NCBI GenBank assembly: GCA_977006965.1
Contig: OZ345382.1
Location: 1,302,001 to 1,366,000, forward strand
Source: Phymatolithon calcareum
Lineage: Eukaryota > Rhodophyta > Florideophyceae > Hapalidiales
Reading direction: 5' to 3'
DNA: 64,000 bases
The notes under the pieces: model-generated
The model's input: the letters and a program-made list of their open reading frames with translations, nothing else
Databases searched by the model: none
What the model was told of the DNA's origin: nothing
Program-made: the position numbers and the translations under genes
Shown: positions 1-9,376 of the stretch, in pieces
Layout of the letters: the number at the start of each line of letters is the position of its first letter
Numbering within the stretch: the first letter of the stretch is position 1

Positions 1-1739
1 TGATTATCGACAAACACCCGAATCGCCAGTGGCTTGTTATGTCCTTGGATGTCTCCAATTAGTCGTGAAAGCCATACGGCCTTCTTGGCGGCAGAGCACG
101 ACGCAATGTATTCGGCCTCACAGGAAGATGTCGCGACAATTGTCTGCTTCTTTGAGCGCCAGCCGACAGGTCCTCCTGCGATCATGAAAATGTAGCCACT
201 TGTGGATTTGCGAGAGTCACGACAGCCGCCCCAGTCCGAGTCTGTGTAACCAACGGGGTCAACTGTAGCACTAAGTCCGAATGTAATACCAAAGTTGCGC
301 GTACCTGCAATGTAGCGCAGAACTCGCTTGATAGCAACCCAGTGTGGAAGTAGTGGATCCTCGGAGAACTGCGCAAGGCAGCAAACAGAAAAGCCAATAT
401 CGGGTCGAGAACAGATGTACAGAAACATGAGACAACCAATAGCTTCCCGGTAAGGAACAGTGACGGCGCGCTCAAAAGAAGCGTCCGGATCATACCAACG
501 TGTGTTGTTGAATCCAGATTCCATTGGAGTCGGCATTGGTTTGGAGTTTTGTATTGAAAACCGCTCCAAAACTGACTGTATGTACTTTTCTTGTGAAAGA
601 CGAACGGTGCGTCGCGCCCGATCACGCGTAATTTCAAGTCCCAAACATACACGGGCTTCTCCAAAATCCTTCATCTCGAACAGTTTCTTTAACTCCCCCT
701 TGATCCAGACAATTGCCGACGTGTCACTTCCCGCAATAAGAAAGTCATCCACATATAGCGCTATGATCATAATTCCTTTGGAAGTATGACGAACGTAAAG
801 ACATGGGTCATTCGGACTGCTGGTAAAGCCTAGATCTGTAATGAGGAACCCATCGATTTTAGCCTGCCATAGACGTGGAGCTTGTTTCAGTCCATAGAGC
901 GCTTTCAGAAGCTTACATACTAAACTTTGACGAGAGGGTGTGCGGAAACCTGAAGGGATTTCCATGTAAATATCTGTGTCCAAATCTCCATGAAGGAACG
1001 TCTTGACAACATCCATCTGATGGAGTTCGAGATCTTGGACAGCGACTGTAGCAAGCATGACGCGAACCGAAGTAAACTTGACGACTGGGGCATACGTCTC
1101 TCCATAGTCCACCCCATGCACCTGACGGCAGCCCTTGGCTACAATGCGAGCCTTGGGTCCAGATTCCTTGAGGGTAAAGACATACATACATGGGAGGACA
1201 TTCATATCTGTCGTGCGTTCGACAAGTTTCCACGTGTTGTTGCGAGTGATGGACGAATGCTCCTTTTCGATAGCTGGTTTCCAGAAATCCACGTTTGTTG
1301 GAGAAGCGGCTTCTTGATATGAACGAGGCACATCTCTGGCAAGAAGTGCGGACTGAGTGGCAAGATTGCAGCTTTCCATTGCTAGACTAGTTGATTGAGG
1401 AGTAGCTTTCCAGAACTCGCCAGGTGGTCGAGAGACACGGGTAGAACGCCTGAGAACAGGAGTGTCTGTTATTGGCTGCGGTTCATTCCCCATAGAGTTG
1501 TTGTCATCAATCTCGGCTTCGGGAGTAGTAGTAATCGTCGTTGATTCAGGAGAGGACTCCAGTGAATTAGAAACGTCCAACTTCTCTTCGACTGAAGGTG
1601 GAGAGTCGTTTCTATCATTGTCCAATACAGATGTTTCAATGATAGTTTCGTTAGACAAACATTCATCGAATTTGACGCTTCTGGACACAATAACACTCTT
1701 AAGTTCTTCGACCCACAGTTAGTATCTTTACTCGATGAG
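1..1739 (-). pseudogene. pol: E1: partial copia pol (RT-RNase H), runs off the left edge
   Basis: This minus-strand fragment encodes the linker after integrase, the reverse transcriptase and the first part of RNase H of a Ty1/copia polyprotein. Visible motifs are NVLPC.YVF at the RT start, QMDVV.TFLHGDLD, LYGLKQAPR.W, YVDDFLIAG at about 735-760, the RNase H block TDSDWGGC near 230 and the CEAEYIAS block near 100-120. In the parts I translated the frame is open from about 1715 to the left edge. Near 1720-1735 the usual KGYKLWD motif appears to have lost one base. Codons and residues differ from every other copy in the window, so this is a separate, older lineage. Its 5' part lies beyond E2, which cut it at 1740 (five bases before the LTR: ATGAG). 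No LTR of its own is visible. Confidence 0.85.
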
Positions 1740-2214
1740 TGTTGTTGGAGGTTAGGAATGCGATAAGGATGATGGAATGGTTTGGTTGAGATGAATTGGC
1801 TGAGAGGTTGCTGAGTTGTTGGTGAATGAGTTCCTTGGTTTATTGCCTTGCTCGACCTCAGAACCTGGCTATATAGTCCTGAATATCAGATCTAGACTAG
1901 CTCTATATGCTAGATCAAATTATGGGCTCTTGCAAGACGACGGAGACCAAGTAACCCTAAGCAAATCTATCATAACATTATCATATTGTCATACACGTGT
2001 AATAAACCAAAACTCATCATTTTCGATGCTGAGTACGACGGTATGATTCGTATCGGCCAATCACATCAGTACACGTGTCCAGAGCAAAATTCTTCTCTGA
2101 ACGTCTCCAAACACAGCTGTGAGACTTATTGACACGTCTACACGTGTACGGAGATCAAACATCCACAAATGAAGTGTGATGCGACTAATGCTCCAAGCAG
2201 TCACACTTCCAACA
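1740..2214 (-). repeat. 3' LTR of E2 (divergent family A, 475 bp)
   Basis: It begins TGTTGTTGGAGG and ends CTTCCAACA on the plus strand, so the element reads on the minus strand. It shares only its ends and scattered blocks (ACACGTGT motifs, the TATATAG region, AATAAACCAAGGAACTCATT) with the other A LTRs, and it is about 30 bp longer. This makes it the most divergent A-type LTR here. Confidence 0.88.
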
Positions 2215-2223
2215 CTCCCCCTT

Positions 2224-4895
2224 GATCGAGGGATACTAATACTCTCTCCTCCGTACTCCCATGTCTTGAGAGAACTTGACAATCTTGACACGATCGAGTG
2301 TCTTCGTCAGTGCATCTGCAACCATATTTGACCAAGATTTTGCCGGTTGCCCCAACATCACGAACATAGTGATACTGAATGTCAATATGTTTGTTGCGCT
2401 GAGTGATAACAGCGTTCTTTCCCATCGCTATCGCACTTTGACTGTCGGTATATAGAGTCATAGGAGTCGGCTTGTGGAGACCTTGGATATCGACGATAAG
2501 TCTTGACAGCCACACGGCTTCCTTGGCGGCGGCACAAGAAGCGATGTACTCCGCTTCGCATGTTGACGTGGCAACGATGGTTTGCTTCTTTGGAACGCCA
2601 GCTTATGGCTCCCCCTGCAAGAAGGAACACATAGCCACTTGTTGATCGCCTTGTCTCACGACATCCTGCCCAATCCGCGTCTGTGTACCCGATTGGCACC
2701 AGGCTACCACTTGCACCGAACAGGATTCCATTGTCTCGAGTGCCTGCAATATACCGAAGAACGCGCTTTACACCCATCCAGTGACGCTTAAGGGGTTTCT
2801 CGCAAAACGAAGAAAGCTTTCCGACCGAGTCCGAGATGTCTGGACGAGTTCCGACCATTAAGTACATGAGACATCTGATATCTGGACGATAAGGGTTTTC
2901 GTCTGCAAGTGACTCGGTGATATCGAGTTCTTCAATTGCGATGTTCTTATTGCTTAACTCCATTGGAGTAGGTGCTGTTTTCGAGTTTTCCATGCCGAAG
3001 CGTTCTAACACTGACTGAGCGTAGACCGACTGTGAAAGCTGAAGTGTCCGATTTGTGCGATTACGGTGGATTTCAAGCCCAAGGCATACACTTGCTTCAT
3101 CAAGGTCTTTCATCTCAAACCGCTTGTTCAACTCCCCCTTGATCCACGAAATGGCAGATGTGTCGTTTCCAGCAATCAACAAGTCTGTTGGAGAAGGTTA
3201 GGCAAGTGATGAGGAGAAAGAAAAAGTTTGGTTGATGTGAAATGGTTGAGTAGAAGCTGAGATAGGTGAGAATGAGTTCCTTGGTTTATTGACTTGGCGG
3301 ACCTCAGGTCAAGACTATATAGACTTGATAACTCAATCAACTTGATCAAAAAACCCTAATTGACGACGGAGACACTCTAACCCTAAACAATTTTGTCATA
3401 ATTTCATATGACACGTGTAACAAGGAAAAATCAAGAATCATCTACTGAGTGAAGGGGGTATGATTATCATACTCTTCTCATACTTTGACACGTGTCACTG
3501 CCAATCTTCTTGATTCAAAGTTCTGAGACACTTTGACTTTCGACTTGAGACGTGTACACGTGTACCGAGATCATACCTTGATGTTGAAGTGTGTTTGCGA
3601 CTAGAGCTCCAAGCAATCACACTTCCAAGAAAGTCATCCACATACAACGCAATGATCATGATGCTGTTTGACTTGTGCCGAACGTATAGACATGGGTCGT
3701 TGGGATTGCTCGAGAACCCGAGCTCGTCGAAAAGGAACTTGTCGGTCTTGGCATGCCACTGTCGCGGAGCTTGCTTCAGGCCGTATAGTGCCTTGAGGAG
3801 CTTGCACACTAGGTCTGGACGCTTGGAATCTCGAAAACCAGCTGGAACTTTCATATAGATATCTTCGACAAGGTCGCCATGCAGGAAAGCTGTAACAACA
3901 TCCATTTGGTGTAGTTCCAAGTCATGGACAGCAACTGTTGCAAGTAGGATACGAATCGATGTGAACTTAACGACTGGGGCATACGTCTCACCATAGTCCA
4001 CCCCATGCACCTGTCGAAACCCTTTTGCTACGATTCGAACTTTCGGGCCTGTATCCTTGACCTTGAAGACGTACTTGCACGCAAGGATGTTCATGTCAGA
4101 GTTGCGCGGAACAAGCTTTCAAGTGTTGTTTTGGACAAGAGACGAATGTTCTTTCTCAATGGCCGGTGACAAGAAGTCGACATTTTGATTTGAAATCGCT
4201 TCCTTGAAGGTCTGAGGCACTTGTTGAGAAGACATATTGCGTTCGGATGCGAGGTTGACAGACTCGAAGGCGAGCATAGCAGTATGTGAGGGAGCATTCC
4301 AGAAGTCAGTGGGTGGTTTTGAGACCCGAGCTGACCTTTGCAGAATGGGTTTGGCGATCATCAGCGTAGTTTCTTCAGATGCTGGTGGAGTTGTAGGTTG
4401 TTCTCTATCGTCCGCCTGCTGTCCTTCTTCGCTGGTAACATCGAGGATCTTGTTGTCCTCCTCCGAAATGTCATGAGCTTCAACCGTATCCTCACATTCT
4501 TTGACGTCTGCGTTTACCTTCTTTTCCGGAATCACATACCAACACTTTATGCCAAACACACGTAAGTGTCCCAAATCTGGAGCAGCACCGATCTATATGT
4601 GATGGGGGGTCGTGTTCGAAGGTAGTCCTCGTGACGTAACTCGATTGCGAACATATACAGCAGTAGCAAGTGCTTCAGCCCAGAACTTCTTGTCGATACC
4701 TCTGTGCTGAAACATCGAACGCACCAAGTTGAGAAGGGTGCGATTCATGCGTTCAGCCACCCCATTTTGTTGTGGGGTGTATGCTACTGTGAGTTGCTGC
4801 TGTATACCGTGTTGTGCCAAATATGCCTTGAACTCGTTGGACAGGTACTCGCCTCCGTTATCTGTCCGAATAGCCTTGAGCTTTGGTGAAGGCGA
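2224..4895 (-). pseudogene. pol: E2 broken pol (integrase C-part, RT, RNase H)
   Basis: Reading leftwards from 4895: the integrase C-terminal part with the QQNGVAERMNRT block, then the RT linker, RT and RNase H. Breaks are a TGG-to-TAG type stop at about 4607 (after HHI), a stop at about 4117 (after NNT) and a frameshift in RNase H between about 2390 and 2515. A deletion near 4525-4535 removes the region between the KKV motif and the acidic linker, about 50 codons present in sister copies (KKLDSRTREA to the linker). The RT core is split by S1 exactly at the YVDD motif. The closest copies by sequence are E4 and E12. It cannot make a working polyprotein. Confidence 0.88.
3186..3630 (-). repeat. 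Solo LTR S1 (family A3), TSD AAGTC
   Basis: A 445-bp single LTR flanked by AAGTC at 3181-3185 and 3631-3635. The RT sequence of E2 joins cleanly across it. It begins TGTTGGAGAAGG and ends CTTCCAAGA, so one terminal base is changed from the canonical CCAACA. It matches the 3' LTR of E12 at 49019-49462 closely, including the distinctive end TGTTGGAGAAGGTTAGG. A single LTR with a TSD is normally left by LTR-LTR recombination of a full element. Confidence 0.93.
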
Positions 4896-5334
4896 TGTTG
4901 TTGGAGGTTAGGGATAAGATGAGGTGAAGGAAAAAGTTTAGTTGGTAAGATTTGGATGACGAGAAGATGAGTTGTGAGTGAATGAGTTGCTTGGTTTATT
5001 GACTTGGCGGACCTCAGGTCAAGACTATATAGACCTGAGAACTCAACCAGATTTGATTAAAACCCAAATTGACGACGGAGACACTCTAACCCTAAACAAA
5101 TTTGTTATAATATCATAGGACACGTGTAACATGAAAAAATCAAGAATCATCTACTGAGTGAGGGGAGCATGATTGTCATACTCTTATCATACTTTGACAT
5201 GTGTCACTGCCAATCTTCATTCAAAGTTCTGAGACACTTTGTCTTTCGACTTGACACGTGTACACGTGTGCCGAGATCAAACCTTGATATTGAAGTGTGA
5301 TGCGACGAGAGCTCCGAGCTCCACACTTCCAACA
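4896..5334 (-). repeat. 3' LTR of E3 (family A2, 439 bp)
   Basis: It begins TGTTGTTGGAGG and ends CTTCCAACA on the plus strand. Its inner sequence near 5290-5325 (GCATCACA, GGAGCTCGGAGCTC when read on the minus strand) distinguishes subtype A2. The 3' LTR of E4 (22474) is related to it in this region. Confidence 0.92.
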
Positions 5335-5343
5335 CTCCCCCTT

Positions 5344-6908
5344 GATCGGGGGACACTATTACTTCGTCGGCAACCATGGAGTTCGTCTTGCAATACTTGA
5401 TGTTTAGCTTCCCGGTGGCAACAACATCACGTACATAGTGATATTGTATGTCGATGTGCTTGTTTCGCTGAGTGATGGCAGCGTTCCTCCCCGTCGCGAT
5501 CGCACTCTGACTGTCGGTATACAGATTCATGCGAGCTGGCTTGACGAGACCGTGAACATCGGCGATGACGAGATAACCATACGGCTTCCTTGGCGGCGGC
5601 ACATGACGCGATATATTCTTCGCATGTTGAGGTTGCCACGATGGTCTGCTTCCTCGAACGCCAGCTTATCGCTCCCCCTGCGAGTAAGAACACATAACCA
5701 CTTGTAGAGCGACGAGTCTCTCCACATCCTGCCCAATCCGAGTCGGTGTAGCCGAATGGCACCAAGTTGCAATTTGAGCCGAAAAGAATGCCATGGTTCC
5801 GAGTACCCGCGATATAGCGAAGAACACGCTTGACAGCCATCCAGTGACGTTGGAGAGGCTTTTCGCAGAATGGAGACAACTTGCCAACCGAGTCCGACAT
5901 GTCTGGCCGAGTGCCCACCATCAAATACATGAGGCTTCCGATAGCAGGACGGTACGGGACTTGGTCTGACACCGACTCGGTGATATCGATTTCTCCAACT
6001 GCGGTGTTCTTGTGACTGGACTCCATTGGCGTTGGTACTGGTTTTGCGTTTTCCATACCGAAACGTTCCAAGACGGATTGAGCGTAAACCGACTGTGAGA
6101 GATGGAGAGTCTGGAGTTTTCGATTTCTTCGGATTTCAAGTCCGAGACAAAAGCTGGCTTCGTGAAGATCCTTTATCTCGAATCTCTGGTTGAGCTCCCC
6201 CTTGATCCACATAATGGCAGAAGTGTCGTTCCTGGCAATCAGCAAGTCATACACGTACAGAGCAATAATCATGATGGAATTAGACTTGTGCCGGACATAG
6301 AGACATGGATCATTGGGACTACTCGAGAATCCAAGCTCGTCGATGAGGAACTTGACAATCTTGGCATGCCATTGTCGAGGAGTTTGCTTCAAACCATATA
6401 GTGCCTTGAGAAGCTTGCACACCAGGTCGGGATGCTTAGAGTCTTGAAAGCCGGCCGGAACGTCCATGTATATGTCTTCGTCGAGCTCACCATGCAAAAA
6501 TGCTGTCACAACATCCATTTGATGAAGTTCCAAGTCATGGACTGCAACAGTTGCAAGTAGGATACGGATGGAGGTGAGCTTTACGACTTGGGCATACGTT
6601 TCACCGTTGTCCACCCCATGCACCTGTCGGAACCCTTTCGCTACAATGCGAACTTTCGGGTCTGTATCCTTGACCTTGAAGACATACTTGCACGGTAGGA
6701 TGTTCATGTCGGAGTTGCGAGGAACCAGCCTCCAAGTGTTGTTTCGGAGGAGTGAAGAATGTTCTTTCTCAATGGCTGGAGACCAGAAGTCAACATTTTC
6801 ATTTGAAGTAGCTTCCTTAAAGGTCTGAGGTTCATGTTGAGAAGACAAACTGGATTCCGATGCGAGATTGGCAGATTCCAAGGCTAGCATGGCAGTATGC
6901 GGGGGAGC
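5344..6908 (-). pseudogene. pol: E3 broken pol with altered RT active site (YVYD)
   Basis: From 6908 leftwards the frame is open through the RT linker and RT into RNase H (TDSDWAGC near 5730). The RT catalytic motif, YVDD in nearly all sister copies, reads YVYD here (about 6244-6256): GAT has become TAT, which removes a metal-binding aspartate. A frameshift near 5570-5600 disrupts the WLSRLIADV block. The C-terminus is shortened: after MVAD the usual ALTKPLDR segment is missing and the frame continues to the purine tract. The substitution alone would be expected to abolish polymerase activity in this family. Confidence 0.88.
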
Positions 6909-7352
6909 TGTTGGAAGTGTGATTGCTTGGAGCTCTAATCGCAAACACACTTCAATATCAAGGTATGATCTCGGTACACTTGTACACTTGTCAAGTCGAA
7001 TGTCAAAGTATCTCAGAACTTTGAATGAAGAAGATTGGCGGTGACACGTGTCAAAGTATGATAAGGGTATGATAATCATACTCCCCTCACTCAGTAGATG
7101 ATTCTTGATTTTTTCATGTTACACTTGTTATTTGATAGAATGAAAAATTTGTTTAGGGTTAGTGTGTCTCCGTCGTCAATTAGGGTTTCGATCAAGACTA
7201 GTTGTGTTCTCAGGTCTATATAGTCTTGACCTGAGGTCCGCCAAGTCAATATACCAAGGAACTCATTCACTCACAACTCATCTTCTCGTCATCCAAATCT
7301 TACCAACCAAACATTTTCCTTCACCTCATCTTATCCCTAACCTCCAACAACA
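6909..7352 (+). repeat. 5' LTR of E4 (444 bp)
   Basis: It begins TGTTGGAAGTGTG and ends CCTCCAACAACA. It carries a TATATAG box near 7216-7226 and, downstream, AATATA where other copies have AATAAA (near 7248), so the poly(A) signal is damaged. The first ACACGTGT palindromes are decayed to ACACTTGT. Confidence 0.93.
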
Positions 7353-7366
7353 GGTTATGGGCCCAG
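7353..7366 (+). promoter_or_regulatory. E4 primer binding site (tRNAi-Met anticodon arm)
   Basis: GGTTATGGGCCCAG directly follows the LTR. It is complementary to the CTGGGCCCATAACC anticodon stem-loop of eukaryotic initiator tRNA-Met, as in Drosophila copia, which is primed by a tRNA half. Confidence 0.88.
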
Positions 7367-7933
7367 TCAGCGCTTGATCACCACCGCGCTTCATCATCAT
7401 CGTCGTCTCCGGGGCTCATCCTTCGCCCCCGATCTTCTCCTGGTTGCGCATCCTTGCTTGATTACCTCTGGTTTTCTCGCAAGGCCCGCTCCAGGGGACT
7501 TGTCTGTCTCTATTCACGAGCTTCCTGTTCGGCTCCTGCTCAATTACCTCTAGTCTTTGAGTGAGGACCGTTCAGAAAGTGTTATAGCGTCTTGCAGTGC
7601 GCGTTGCCGGCTGCAGGTTCAGGTGTACCAAAACACCACAAGGGTTTCTGTTGTGTCTCCTTGCTTGATTACCTTGGGTTTTCTTGTCGGGCCCACCTCA
7701 GGATACCACAAAGCGTCTTGCAGTGCGTGTTGCCGACTGCAGGTTCAGATGTACCAAAACGCCACAAGAGGTATACGGCCATTGAGCCATCATCCCCCGA
7801 TCAAGGTCCGGGTCATTCCGACTCGAAGGAATTTCTTATACGGGATAGATTGCCTCGATAGTTAACTTCGGTTGACTCGCAGTGGACTCCCCGAACGGAT
7901 TTTCGACAAGAATAGAAGACCCCACTCCGAAAA
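7367..7933 (+). other. E4 untranslated leader with duplicated hairpin motif
   Basis: About 570 nt lie between the primer site and the gag ATG. The leader holds two copies of a 54-nt motif (CTTGCAG ... CTGCAGG hairpin followed by GTACCAAAACRCCACAAG) around 7593-7650 and 7719-7772, and three imperfect copies of a CCTTGC...GCAAGG type hairpin. There is no long open frame of its own. Confidence 0.75.
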
Positions 7934-8349
7934 ATGGACAACTCGCAAGGAACACTGAAGGTCGAAAAGCTCAACGAGACCAATTTCCATGCTTGGAAAC
8001 AGAAAATTCATCTATTACTATCATTCCTCGAACTTGATGAATACATTGAGGATGGTCCACCGGCACGGGACTCAGACGATTTCACTATCTGGCGTCGAAG
8101 TGACAACAAGGCAAAGGCAATTATCGGACTTTCTCTCTCGGACGAACATCTCGAGCATGTGCAAGATGTGAATACGGCCAAGGAAATGTGGACGTCGATT
8201 CTCAATATCTTCGAACGACATACCCTTCTGAACAAATTGGCTGCTCGTCGCAAGTTCTATACTGCCACTATGCTCGAGGACGAGAAAATATTGCCCTATA
8301 CAAACCGCATTCGAGAGCTCGCATCTACCCTGAAGTCAATGGGTGTCGA

Positions 8350-8795
8350 TGTTGGAAGTGTGATTGCTTGGAGCTCTAGTCGCAAACACACTTCAATATC
8401 AAGGTATGATCTCGGTACACGTGTACACGTGTCAAGTCGAATGTCAAAGTGTCTCAGAACTTTGAATCAAGAAGATTGGCAGTGACACGTGTCAAAGTAT
8501 GATAAGAGTATGATAATCATACTCCCCTCACTCAGTAGATGATTCTTGATTTTTTTTCCTGTTACACGTGTCATATGATAGTATGACAAATTTGTTTAGG
8601 GTTAGTGTGTCTCCGTCGTCAGTTAGGGTTTTGATCAAGTCTGGTTGTGTTCTCTGGTCTATATAGTCTTGACCTGAGGTCCGCCAAGTGAATAAACCAA
8701 GGAACTCATTCTCACCTAACTCCACTTCTCCTTCACCAATCTTCACCAACCAAACTTTTCCAATCTCCTAATCTTATCCCTAACCTCCAACAACA
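8350..8795 (+). repeat. 5' LTR of E5 (446 bp)
   Basis: Candidate promoter parts: tandem ACACGTGT palindromes at 8417-8432, GACACGTGTC at 8484-8493, ACACGTGT at 8564-8571, an inverted repeat at 8508-8522 (GTATGAT/ATCATAC), telobox-like TTTAGGGTTA at 8595-8604 and TTAGGGTTTT at 8623-8632, TATA box TATATAG at 8660-8666 and poly(A) signal AATAAA at 8691-8696. The roles are inferred from motif and position. Confidence 0.95.
8660..8696 (+). promoter_or_regulatory. TATA box and AATAAA of the E5 5' LTR
   Basis: TATATAG (8660-8666) lies 24 nt upstream of AATAAA (8691-8696). This pair is kept in almost all A and B LTRs of the window. Transcription would be expected to start near or just after the AATAAA, making a short U3/R border region. 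The start site itself cannot be read from sequence. Confidence 0.7.
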
Positions 8796-8809
8796 GGTTA
8801 TGGGCCCAG
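8796..8809 (+). promoter_or_regulatory. E5 primer binding site
   Basis: GGTTATGGGCCCAG directly abuts the LTR end and is complementary to the initiator tRNA-Met anticodon arm. The ATG inside it (8800-8802) pairs with the CAT anticodon and opens a six-codon frame, MGPVSA, ending with TGA at 8818-8820. Confidence 0.88.
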
Positions 8810-9376
8810 TCAGCGCTTGATCACCACCGCGCTTCATCATCATCGTCGTCTCCGGGGCTCATCCTTCGCCCCCAATCTTCTCCTGGTTGCGCATCCTTGC
8901 TTGATTACCTCTGGTTTTCTCGCAAGGCCCGCTCCAAGGGACTTGTCTGTCATTGTTCACGAGCTTCCTGTTCGGTTCCTTGCTCGATTACCTCTGGTCT
9001 TTGAGTGAGGCCCGTTCAGAAAGTGTTATAGCGTCTTGCAGTGCGCGTTGCCGGCTGCAGGTTCATGTGTACCAAAACACCACAAGGGTTTCTGTTGTGT
9101 CTCCTTGCTTGATTACCTTCGGTTTTCTTGTCGGGCCCACCTCAGGATACCACAAAGCGTCTTGCAGTGCGTGTTGCCGACTGCAGGTTCAGGTGTACCA
9201 AAACGCCACAAGAGGTATACGGCCATTGAGCCATCCCCCGATCAAGGACCGGGTCACTCCGACTCGAAGGAATTTCTTATAAGGGATAGATTGCCTTGAT
9301 AGTTGACCTTGTGTCGACTCGCAGTGGACTCCCCGAACGGATTTTCGACAAGAATAGAAGACCCCCACTCCGAAAA
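8810..9376 (+). other. E5 leader with repeated hairpins
   Basis: A 567-nt leader. Two 54-nt motif copies lie at 9033-9086 and 9159-9212, each with a 7-bp stem (CTTGCAG 9035-9041 with CTGCAGG 9055-9061; and 9161-9167 with 9181-9187). A second hairpin family begins CCTTGC at 8895-8900 and closes with GCAAGG at 8922-8927; related copies lie near 8981 and 9102. These are candidates for packaging or dimerisation signals; that is inference. Confidence 0.7.

Larger units (their letters stand above)
1740..4895 (-). mobile_element. E2: family A copia element, 3' half
   Basis: A minus-strand element inserted in E1. Its 3' LTR is 1740-2214, followed by the purine tract (read as CTCCCCCTT at 2215-2223) and RNase H, RT and integrase coding sequence up to 4895, where E3 interrupts it. 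The solo LTR S1 sits inside RT at 3186-3630. The 5' half (gag, leader, 5' LTR) is not in the window. Confidence 0.9.
4896..6908 (-). mobile_element. E3: family A2 copia element, 3' part
   Basis: A minus-strand element inserted in E2 (bases before its LTR: GGCGA). It has its 3' LTR at 4896-5334, the purine tract at 5335-5343, and RNase H and RT up to 6908, where the 5' LTR of E4 begins. The continuation of E3 is not found after the 3' LTR of E4, so its 5' part has been lost from the window. Confidence 0.9.

Noticed and set aside
7557-7865. Open frames in the leader (Cys-rich short peptides with SCSARCRLQVQVYQN repeats) as genes
   Set aside because: The repeat in the peptide comes from the duplicated hairpin motif; frames lack consistent starts and differ between copies.
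9296-9376. Upstream extension of the gag frame before MDNSQ
   Set aside because: The frame is open but contains no ATG; MDNSQ or MNNSQ is the first in-frame ATG and is aligned in all copies.
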